Made by a program: the position numbers and the translations under genes | Part shown: one piece after another, positions 1-5,342 of the stretch | Layout: every line of letters begins with the position of its first letter | Numbering within the stretch: position 1 is the first letter of the stretch | Assembly (NCBI GenBank): GCA_007126175.1 | Contig: SLBU01000001.1 | Location: 1-5,342 of the forward strand | DNA length: 5,342 nt | Origin: Kiritimatiellia bacterium | Lineage (GTDB): Bacteria; Verrucomicrobiota; Kiritimatiellia; UBA8416 | Direction: 5' to 3' | Notes under the pieces: model-generated | The model's input: the letters and a program-made list of their open reading frames with translations, nothing else | What the model was told of the DNA's origin: nothing | Database searches by the model: none

Positions 1-836
1 CCATCCTGCCCCGGAACCACCGGTAACCACTCGTCCGCCTTGGCCGCCGTGGAATTGAACTTCGGATCGATGACCGCCACCTTGGCGCGATCCATCACTT
101 CGCCCCACAACCGGTTGTTGACCGATACCTGCCGATTGGAATGCACCGGGTCCACCCCCCAGCACAGTACATAGCGCGAGTTCTTTAAATCATAGTCGCG
201 GTAGTTCCAATACCCCTCAGTATAATAGGGACCAAACTTTTCCGCCTCGGCACAAATCGAACTGTGCGAAATGTTGTTGGGCGTTCCCAGAATCTCGGGC
301 ATCCGATTATAAATAATCTGGTTCATAGCCGTGTAGCGTCCACGGAACAAGGCCAACTTGTGGATCTCATCCTGCTGCCGCAGTTCCATGATCTTGTCGG
401 CAATGGTCTCCATGGCTTCGTCCCAGGAAATGCGCACAAACCCCGGATCCTCATGCCGTCCCTTACGCGGATTGGTCCGCTTCATTGGATACCGGATCCG
501 GTCCGGATCGTACAGCTGCTGGATCGCCAGATTGCTGCGCACACAGGCCGCCCCTTCGGTCGTCTTGGCCTTCGGCTGCCCTTGCACTTTTGTGGCGCGG
601 CCCTGCACGAGATTCACGGTAACCGGACACCACGTCGTGCAGCCCGCGCAACCCGACGGCACCCAGGTCCCCTCGTCGTACTTGCCCACCGGAAATGGAT
701 TGTACGGGTCTTCCCCCTTGCGTAAGCCGCAGCCTGTAAGGTGCGCCGTGGCACAGGCCCCGGCACTACCGATGCCCATCGCTTTTAAAAAGGTCCGACG
801 GCTAATGGATGCTTGTAGATATTCTGCCAGACTCAT
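1..836 (-). CDS. arrA: Respiratory arsenate reductase-like molybdopterin oxidoreductase catalytic subunit (ArrA-type), N-terminal part, runs off window
   Basis: The reading frame opens with ATG at 836-834 and stays open for 278 codons to the window edge, so the C-terminal two thirds are missing (ArrA proteins are usually about 850 residues). Residues 12-18 (SRRTFLK) form a twin-arginine signal, followed by a short hydrophobic stretch and LTGC at 33-36, a possible lipobox. Cysteines 63, 66, 70 and 98 give C-x2-C-x3-C-x27-C, the [4Fe-4S] motif of the ArrA/PsrA branch of the DMSO reductase family. Cys195 in HSSIC fits the molybdenum ligand. Arg167, Tyr168, His191, Ser192, Lys200 and Tyr212 sit at the same spacing around it as the arsenate-site residues I recall from the Shewanella ArrA structure. 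YYTEGYW at 204-210 matches a stretch used for arrA degenerate primers. The predicted role is terminal reduction of arsenate outside the cytoplasmic membrane, normally with an iron-sulfur ArrB partner, not visible here. GGAGG lies 8 nt upstream of the start. Alternatives are a polysulfide/thiosulfate-reductase relative or another enzyme of the ArrA clade. Confidence 0.8.
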   Translation of the reverse strand, partial: MSLAEYLQASISRRTFLKAMGIGSAGACATAHLTGCGLRKGEDPYNPFPVGKYDEGTWVPSGCAGCTTWCPVTVNLVQGRATKVQGQPKAKTTEGAACVRSNLAIQQLYDPDRIRYPMKRTNPRKGRHEDPGFVRISWDEAMETIADKIMELRQQDEIHKLALFRGRYTAMNQIIYNRMPEILGTPNNISHSSICAEAEKFGPYYTEGYWNYRDYDLKNSRYVLCWGVDPVHSNRQVSVNNRLWGEVMDRAKVAVIDPKFNSTAAKADEWLPVVPGQD

Positions 837-844
837 CCGTATGT

Positions 845-849
845 CCTCC
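845..849 (-). promoter_or_regulatory. Ribosome binding site of the arrA-like gene
   Basis: The minus strand reads GGGAGGACATACGGATG. The GGAGG core lies 8 nt before the ATG at 836, an ideal spacing. It fixes this start, which also puts the twin-arginine pair 12 residues into the protein, as expected for a Tat signal. Confidence 0.8.
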
Positions 850-978
850 CGTACGTGGATAAAAACTTCCGTCCGTAATCTGCCCCTTACCACTAAAGCG
901 ACCGATGCGGTATCAATCCTAAAGACACGCATGCCTCACGTAAAGCCACCAAACCAACTTTTTTCTTACAATAAGTGA

Positions 979-1006
979 ACTATAAATCCCTCTGCATGAT
1001 TGACAT
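979..1006 (-). promoter_or_regulatory. Candidate sigma70-type promoter for the arrA-like gene
   Basis: On the minus strand a -10-like TATAGT (979-984, five of six consensus bases) lies 16 nt downstream of a -35-like ATGTCA (1001-1006, four of six). Transcription would start about 130 nt before the arrA-like start codon, leaving a long leader. The match is by eye only. The -35 element overlaps the plus-strand -35 candidate for the rnf operon. Confidence 0.3.
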
Positions 1007-1029
1007 ACATATATTCAAAACACTACAAC
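1000..1029 (+). promoter_or_regulatory. Candidate sigma70-type promoter for the rnf-like operon
   Basis: A perfect TTGACA (1000-1005) is followed after 18 nt by TACAAC (1024-1029), which matches four of six -10 bases. Transcription would start near 1036, giving a leader of about 70 nt before rnfC. A TATATT at 1010-1015 is a competing -10-like hexamer but has no convincing -35 upstream of it. Confidence 0.35.
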
Positions 1030-1105
1030 AGCGCGGATAATTCTTGCCGGTTACACGGTATTACGCAAGGATACCTGGCAAGTCGTTTTATATAGGGGAA
1101 CACGC

Positions 1106-2458
1106 ATGCGGAATATCAAGAAATTCCCGATAGGTGGAACCCACCTGCCGGAAAACAAAGACCTGACCACGGACCGGGCCATTCAGATTGCCCTGCCTGT
1201 GAACCATGTGATCATTCCGCTGCGGCAACACCTCGGCGTCCCCTGCAAGCCACACGTTGCAGTCGGCGACAAGGTCGAACCCGGCCAGCTCATTGGCAGC
1301 AATACCGAAGGTCTATCAGCCCGAATCCACGCCAGCGTCAAGGGTACTGTCACGGCCATCGAGGATCGCACGATGATCGATGGGGCTCCGCTAGTCTGCA
1401 TCTGCATCAAGCTGGATCCCGATCGTGACGGGCTCGACCAGGCCACCCAAGCACTACTCGCACACGAAGAGGGGGCTGCCTCGAAAGAGATTCCCGACGC
1501 GGCCATCGTCATCGAGCGCGTCGAAGCCGCCGGCATCGTCGGGATGGGCGGGGCCGCCTTCCCCACGCACATCAAACTCAAGGGCCGCTCCGATATGCCG
1601 ATCGACACGGTCATCATCAACGGAGCCGAATGCGAACCCTACATCACAACCGATGACCGGCTCATGCAGGAGCAAGCCGCCGCCATCTTTCGCGGCCTCG
1701 AAATCATCCGCCAGACTGTGGGTGCCCAGAAGGGCTACGTCGCCAGCGAAATCAACAAACCGGTTGCCATCGAACAGCTCCAGCAGGAAGCAAAGAACTG
1801 GGAGTACCTCGAAGCCGTCCGTCTCGACACCCGTTACCCGCATGGTGCCGAAAAACATTTAATCAAAGCCGTACTGAATCGCGAAGTTCCCATGCGGCAG
1901 CTACCCATGGCTGTCGGGGCACTCGTCAACAATGTCCAGACCACCGTCGCCATCGCCGCCGCTGTCGATCGCGAGAGGCCGCTGATCGCGCGCGTCCTGA
2001 CGGTCAGCGGCAGTGCCATCCGTAATCCCGGTAACTTCCTGACGCCCATCGGCACCCCCATCCGCGACCTGATCGAGGCCGCCGGCGGACTGACGGATCC
2101 CGAGGCCATCATCGTGATCGGCGGCCCCATGACCGGCACCGCCACCACGGATCTCGACCTCCCTGTCACCAAAAGCACATCGGGCATCGTGGCCTTGCAG
2201 CCCGGCGAATATGCCGACCGCAGCAACGAGGTCTGCATCCGTTGTGCGCGCTGCGTCTCGGTTTGCCCGATGTATCTACAACCCAATCGCATCACCGCAT
2301 TCGTAAACAACCATATGCTACCCGAAGCCATGGAGTTCGGCCTGCAGGACTGTATCCTCTGCGGGGCATGCGCGTACGTCTGTCCCTCTCATCGCCCCCT
2401 ACTGCAATGGTTGCGCCAAGGCAAAGCCCAAGCCGCCCAACAAGGACGCAACCCCTAA
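1106..2458 (+). CDS. rnfC: Rnf electron transport complex subunit RnfC
   Basis: The 450-residue product has normal RnfC length and architecture. It opens with the GGTHLPENK region typical of the family (residues 10-18), then a barrel-sandwich-like segment (KPHVAVGDKVEPGQLIG, 48-64). The nucleotide/FMN-binding core follows, with GMGGAAFPT (146-154) and NGAECEPY (172-179). Two C-terminal ferredoxin motifs, Cys377/380/383/387 and Cys416/419/422/426, each have the C-x2-C-x2-C-x3-CP form and should bind two [4Fe-4S] clusters. In known Rnf complexes RnfC is the cytoplasmic subunit that exchanges electrons with NAD(H). All of its expected cofactor ligands are present, unlike those of RnfE and RnfA downstream. 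AGGGGA at 1094-1099 lies 6 nt before the ATG. It is the first gene of the operon, followed after 19 nt by the rnfD-rnfG fusion. The ferredoxin motifs separate it from NqrA. Confidence 0.96.
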   Translation: MRNIKKFPIGGTHLPENKDLTTDRAIQIALPVNHVIIPLRQHLGVPCKPHVAVGDKVEPGQLIGSNTEGLSARIHASVKGTVTAIEDRTMIDGAPLVCICIKLDPDRDGLDQATQALLAHEEGAASKEIPDAAIVIERVEAAGIVGMGGAAFPTHIKLKGRSDMPIDTVIINGAECEPYITTDDRLMQEQAAAIFRGLEIIRQTVGAQKGYVASEINKPVAIEQLQQEAKNWEYLEAVRLDTRYPHGAEKHLIKAVLNREVPMRQLPMAVGALVNNVQTTVAIAAAVDRERPLIARVLTVSGSAIRNPGNFLTPIGTPIRDLIEAAGGLTDPEAIIVIGGPMTGTATTDLDLPVTKSTSGIVALQPGEYADRSNEVCIRCARCVSVCPMYLQPNRITAFVNNHMLPEAMEFGLQDCILCGACAYVCPSHRPLLQWLRQGKAQAAQQGRNP

Positions 2459-2461
2459 GAA

Positions 2462-2465
2462 GGAG
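2462..2465 (+). promoter_or_regulatory. Ribosome binding site of the rnfD-rnfG fusion, long spacer
   Basis: AAGAAGGAG overlaps and follows the rnfC stop codon. The GGAG core is 12 nt before the ATG at 2478, longer than the usual 5-9 nt, and the spacer is A-rich. No other start codon lies between, and the protein beginning at 2478 shows the expected RnfD N-terminus, so the start is well supported despite the spacing. Confidence 0.6.
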
Positions 2466-2477
2466 TACACAAAAAAC

Positions 2478-4217
2478 ATGTCTACGCCCTTTCAAAGCAC
2501 CGGACCCCATATTCATAGCCAGAGCAGCATCGCCCGCACGATGTGGACCATTGTACTGGCTATGCTGCCGGTCACTGGCGCTGCCGTGATCTTCTTTGGC
2601 CCCAAGGCCCTATATTCCATCTTCGGCTCCGCCTTGTTCTCAGTTGTGTTCGAGTACCTTTTCAAGCGCGATGGATTTTCCGCCAAGCTGCCGTTTGGCG
2701 ATGGCAGTGCCTTCGTGGCCGGCATGATCCTGGGCCTCTCCCTTGCCCCCGGTGCCGCCTGGTGGATCCCCCCCCTGGGCGCCTTCATCCTTATCGCCAT
2801 TGGCAAGCAAGTCTTTGGTGGCATCGGCAATAACATCTTCAACCCGGCGCTGGTCTCGCGCGCAGTGCTCCTGCTCGGCTGGCCACGTTACATCACCGGC
2901 TGGGTCGCCCCCTTCGATAGCACCACCACCGCCACCCCGCTGGAAGGGCTCGAAGCATCCTACACACAACTCTTTCTCGGCAATATCCCCGGCAGCCTCG
3001 GCGAAACCAGCGCGCTGGCCATTCTCCTCGGTGCCGCCTATCTCACCTACAAGGGGCTCATCAACTGGAAAGTGCCGGTCGCCGTGGTCGCCGGCGCGGT
3101 CGTGGCCGCCCTGCTCTTCGGTCTCGATCCCATCCACACCGTCCTCGCCGGCAGCCTGCTCTTCGGCGCCGTCTTCATGGCCACCGATATGGTTACCTCC
3201 CCCACTGGCAAAACCGCCCACATCGTCTTTGGCTGCGGATGTGGGTTCCTGACAGTCTTCATCCGCCGCTTCACGCACCTGCCGGAAGGCGTCACCTATG
3301 CGTTTTTGCTGATGAATGGCAGTGCCTACCTCATTGACCGCATCGGCGCAGACCCGATCTTTGGCCAGGTACAGGAACGCGTCCGACGCGTCTGGAACAC
3401 CGCGGAAGTTCTCGGTGCCGCCATCTTGATTGCGCTGGTTGTCGCCATTGTCTACCGCGCATCCGACTGGATCGACGCGCGCTTTTCCGATGGACACATG
3501 ACCGCCGCCGTGCGCACGATCTACCCGCAAGCCAACCGCATTATCGCCATGCAATCCTACGATGCTGCCGTCGCCCGTTACCGGGTCTACGAGGACCGCA
3601 ACCTGCTCGGCCTCTTTGCCACCGTAGATGCCAATGGCTATGGCGGCGCAATCCCCGTCTGGGTGGGCCTCGATCCCGACGAAACCATCACCGCCGTCCG
3701 CATCGGACCCCACCAGGAAAGCCCCACACTCGGCTCCGCCATCCGCCGCACGGATTTTCTCGCGCGCTTCGTCGGCACCCAGCCCGCCGACCGTGAAAAC
3801 CTGCCGGACGCAGTTGCTGCCATCACCGGGGCCACCATTTCCTCCCGCGCCGTCATTCGCGCCGTCGAACGTATCCTTGCTGCGGGCGACCCCGAAACCG
3901 CCAAGCAGGCCGCAGCCGCAAGCGCACCGCTGCCGGCCGTTGCCGACGGCACCTATAGTGGCAGCGGACGTGGCTACCAAGGCCCGATTGCAGTTAGCGT
4001 ACAAGTTGTTGGCGGCCGTGTAGATACCATAGAAATCACAAACCACAGCGATACCGTTGGTATTGGCACCCGTGCCATGGACGCCGTCAAGGCAAGTATC
4101 ATCCAAAACCAATCCCTCGGCGTCGATGCTGTAACCGGCGCCACCGGATCGAGCCAAGGCATCATCCAGGCCGTACGCAACGCCCTGGAAAATGCCCCCG
4201 CACAGGAGGAACCATGA
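2478..4217 (+). CDS. rnfDG: RnfD-RnfG fusion protein with an extra C-terminal FMN-binding domain
   Basis: The 579-residue product joins parts that are normally separate. Residues 1 to about 300 are RnfD: SxxPHI-type N-terminus, several membrane helices, NIFNPAL (119-125), LFLGNIPGSLGE (165-176), MATDMVTSPTGK (234-245) and a flavinylation motif D147-x2-TTAT with Thr153 as the likely FMN attachment site. A basic segment (298-307) leads into a membrane helix (about 311-327) and an RnfG domain to about 470, with GYGG (387-390) and TGAT at 450-453. A linker rich in Ala and Pro (473-488) leads to a complete small FMN_bind-type domain (489-576), with D550-x2-TGAT ending at Thr556. Known RnfD and RnfG carry covalent FMN added by ApbE and act in or outside the membrane. 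The cytoplasmic RnfD C-terminus and RnfG N-terminus expected from known complexes make the join topologically sensible. The Asp before the RnfG TGAT is replaced by Ala447. The stop overlaps the rnfE start (ATGA). The frame is continuous, with no sign of a sequencing artefact at the joins. Confidence 0.93.
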   Translation: MSTPFQSTGPHIHSQSSIARTMWTIVLAMLPVTGAAVIFFGPKALYSIFGSALFSVVFEYLFKRDGFSAKLPFGDGSAFVAGMILGLSLAPGAAWWIPPLGAFILIAIGKQVFGGIGNNIFNPALVSRAVLLLGWPRYITGWVAPFDSTTTATPLEGLEASYTQLFLGNIPGSLGETSALAILLGAAYLTYKGLINWKVPVAVVAGAVVAALLFGLDPIHTVLAGSLLFGAVFMATDMVTSPTGKTAHIVFGCGCGFLTVFIRRFTHLPEGVTYAFLLMNGSAYLIDRIGADPIFGQVQERVRRVWNTAEVLGAAILIALVVAIVYRASDWIDARFSDGHMTAAVRTIYPQANRIIAMQSYDAAVARYRVYEDRNLLGLFATVDANGYGGAIPVWVGLDPDETITAVRIGPHQESPTLGSAIRRTDFLARFVGTQPADRENLPDAVAAITGATISSRAVIRAVERILAAGDPETAKQAAAASAPLPAVADGTYSGSGRGYQGPIAVSVQVVGGRVDTIEITNHSDTVGIGTRAMDAVKASIIQNQSLGVDAVTGATGSSQGIIQAVRNALENAPAQEEP

Positions 4218-4777
4218 TCGCATTTGAGAAACTGAGCCGCACCGAGCAAGTCCTGCTACTCGGCTTCCTGCCATTGCTCGGTGCCACCACACATCTGACC
4301 ACAGCCTTGGCTGGCATCGCCATCGTCGTCCTGGCCTATTATCTCGTTCGTGCTTTGGCTACGCGCCTGCCTGCCAAGGACGACGACTCCATCGCCTGGG
4401 TCCTCTTTGCCGCTGTGGCCTTTGCCGTCGCCATCACCATCACGCATATCGCCCGCTACTGGGGTGCCATTCCCGACCGGGCCGTTCCCTATCTATACCT
4501 CAGTGGTTTCACCCCGCTCGTGTTTTCGGGCCTTGGCAAGGGTAGTAACCGGACCGACCGGCATACCTTGCTGCGCTTCGGCCTGCTCATGCTCGGTTTC
4601 GGTATTGCCCGAGAGGCACTGGGCAGCGGCACCCTGCTCGGCAACATCCTCTGGAGCCATGCCGCCATACCCATCGGTATCTTGTCGCTCGAAAGTGGTG
4701 CCCTGCTCCTCTTTGCAACCGTTGCCATGATCGATGCCATTGCTCGCAATCAATCCAAACCGGAGGGAAACGCATGA
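4214..4777 (+). CDS. rnfE: RnfE-like integral membrane subunit lacking all cysteines
   Basis: The 187-residue, strongly hydrophobic protein has about six membrane helices and is slightly shorter than usual RnfE/NqrD (about 200 or more). Family identity rests on the N-terminal pattern LLLGFLPLLGATT (14-26), which aligns with the family's LLGLCPLLAVTT, on REALGSGTLLG (133-143), which matches REILGxGTLFG, and on its place between rnfG and rnfA. In canonical members the Cys of GLCP and the Cys of NCIILG help RnfA/NqrE hold an intramembrane [2Fe-2S] cluster. Here these positions read Leu19 and Leu107, and the protein has no cysteine at all. The helix that normally reads GRAEAFA is replaced by a GKGSNRTDRH-type loop. 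GGAGG at 4205-4209 precedes the start, which overlaps the fusion gene stop by ATGA. It is expected to keep the structural role but not the electron-transfer role. Confidence 0.85.
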   Translation: MIAFEKLSRTEQVLLLGFLPLLGATTHLTTALAGIAIVVLAYYLVRALATRLPAKDDDSIAWVLFAAVAFAVAITITHIARYWGAIPDRAVPYLYLSGFTPLVFSGLGKGSNRTDRHTLLRFGLLMLGFGIAREALGSGTLLGNILWSHAAIPIGILSLESGALLLFATVAMIDAIARNQSKPEGNA

Positions 4778-5325
4778 GTCCTGAAATTCGCGCCTTCTTC
4801 GTCTTCATGCTGACGCGCAACGTCGCGTTTGTCCTTTTTATTGGGCTCCTGATCCCCGTCATCAATGCCCACCCCGTTCGTACCACCTTCGGGACCGCCC
4901 TCAAGCATGCCGTTGCCTTACTTATCGCCGCCCTCATCGGGCTCGCCGGTGCCGCCATCCTGCCCCCTGCCGCAAGTTTTGCCGAGCCCGCCCTCTTCTT
5001 TTTGCTCACACTGCCCATCATTCGCATTCTGCAGGCCTGGGGCGAACTCAAGGGCGAATGGGGCGGCATACCGCGCAGCCTCCTCGCCTACATCCCCTAT
5101 ACCGGCATCATGCTCCACCTGCGCGCTGCCAATCTCGACGGACTCGAATCCGTCACCGCCGCCTTCGGTGCCGCTATCGGCTACTACCTCGCCTTTGTCC
5201 TCATTGCGGCCGTCACCGAACAAATCCGCCTCTCCGAAGCAAACCGCCTTTACAAAGGCCTCGCGACCCTCCTCTTCGCCATCGCCATCTTCGCCATCGC
5301 CCTCACCGGCTTTCCCTTCGCCTGA
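4774..5325 (+). CDS. rnfA: RnfA-like integral membrane subunit lacking all cysteines
   Basis: The 183-residue protein has about six membrane helices and near-normal RnfA length (about 190). FIGLLIP (22-28) aligns with the family's FLGLCPF. The C-terminal half, ESVTAAFGAAIGYYLAFVLIAA (125-146) with the following EQIRLSEANRLYKG, closely follows the RnfA/NqrE pattern of a Gly/Ala-rich helix, a charged turn and a last helix. The two conserved cysteines of RnfA (in GLCP and TNCAVLG) correspond to Leu25 and about Leu114, and no cysteine occurs anywhere in the protein, so it cannot ligate the shared [2Fe-2S] cluster by cysteine. GGAGG at 4762-4766 lies 7 nt before the ATG, which overlaps the rnfE stop (ATGA), implying translational coupling. 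The gene ends 17 nt before the window edge, with no terminator or following start codon visible, so rnfB or another gene could still follow. Confidence 0.85.
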   Translation: MSPEIRAFFVFMLTRNVAFVLFIGLLIPVINAHPVRTTFGTALKHAVALLIAALIGLAGAAILPPAASFAEPALFFLLTLPIIRILQAWGELKGEWGGIPRSLLAYIPYTGIMLHLRAANLDGLESVTAAFGAAIGYYLAFVLIAAVTEQIRLSEANRLYKGLATLLFAIAIFAIALTGFPFA

Positions 5326-5342
5326 ACCTTTTGAACTACTAC

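Noticed and set aside
901..911. Small dyad ACCG-ATG-CGGT in the intergenic region
   Set aside because: Four-base arms only, not extendable, not placed at a promoter candidate; too short to call an operator.
264..978. Plus-strand open frames of 153 and 206 codons (264-725 and 358-978)
   Set aside because: They are antisense to the arrA-like gene, which carries a Tat signal, iron-sulfur motif and active-site residues on the minus strand.
1035..1047. Possible sigma54 (-24/-12) promoter upstream of rnfC
   Set aside because: GG and GC elements are 9 rather than 10 nt apart and the flanking bases do not match the TGGCAC/TTGCA consensus.
925..1109. Ten-base direct repeat ACACGCATGC at 925-934 and 1100-1109
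   Set aside because: Only two copies 175 nt apart, the second overlapping the rnfC start codon, and no third copy or symmetry in the surrounding bases; chance is sufficient.
1183..1858. Open frames on both strands inside rnfC
   Set aside because: All overlap the conserved RnfC core, have biased Arg/Ser/Pro or Asp/Gly compositions, and lack ribosome sites and family motifs.
2640..4292. A 550-codon open frame on the minus strand across the rnfD-rnfG fusion
   Set aside because: It lies wholly antisense to a clearly recognised gene, its translation is a low-complexity Gly/Asp/Ala-rich sequence with no family resemblance, and it is explained by the C-rich third codon positions of the real gene.
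1106..5325. Assignment of the operon as Na+-translocating Nqr rather than Rnf
   Set aside because: The first gene has the two C-terminal [4Fe-4S] motifs of RnfC, which NqrA lacks, no NqrF-like gene is present, and the gene order is C-D-G-E-A.
5320..5342. Terminator after rnfA
   Set aside because: No hairpin followed by a T-run can be read in the few bases before the window ends.

Overview
The window holds two divergent transcription units that meet at a 269-base, AT-richer intergenic region (837-1105). The coding DNA is GC-rich. Tat export, a DMSO-reductase-family enzyme and Rnf-type membrane genes point to a bacterium with anaerobic respiratory metabolism and an exported-protein space, probably Gram-negative. 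I cannot name a phylum; an uncultivated, environmental lineage is plausible but is inference only.

Left arm (minus strand, 836 to 1): the first 278 codons of a molybdopterin oxidoreductase that runs off the window edge. It has a Tat signal, a possible lipobox, a C-x2-C-x3-C-x27-C iron-sulfur motif and a set of active-site residues that match my memory of respiratory arsenate reductase ArrA, spacing included. I call it ArrA or a very close relative.

Right arm (plus strand, 1106 to 5325): a compact operon of four genes, rnfC, an rnfD-rnfG fusion, rnfE and rnfA, spaced 19 nt apart or overlapping by ATGA. The order follows a standard rnfCDGEA operon, but three things are unusual. RnfD, RnfG and an extra small FMN-binding domain form one 579-residue polypeptide. 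RnfE and RnfA contain no cysteine at all, so all four ligands of the intramembrane [2Fe-2S] cluster of Rnf/Nqr are gone. No rnfB is present up to the window end, 17 bases after rnfA.

Working model (inference): RnfC can still take electrons from a cytoplasmic donor such as NADH, and the flavins of the fused D-G-FMN protein could carry them across the membrane to its outer face. The path that normally links RnfB and ferredoxin to those outer flavins through the RnfA/RnfE cluster looks lost. This suggests an Rnf-derived one-way electron-export module, possibly feeding the exported ArrA-like enzyme encoded divergently beside it. Neither the electron path nor the link to ArrA is proven by sequence. 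The region has no visible tRNA, rRNA, CRISPR or mobile element.
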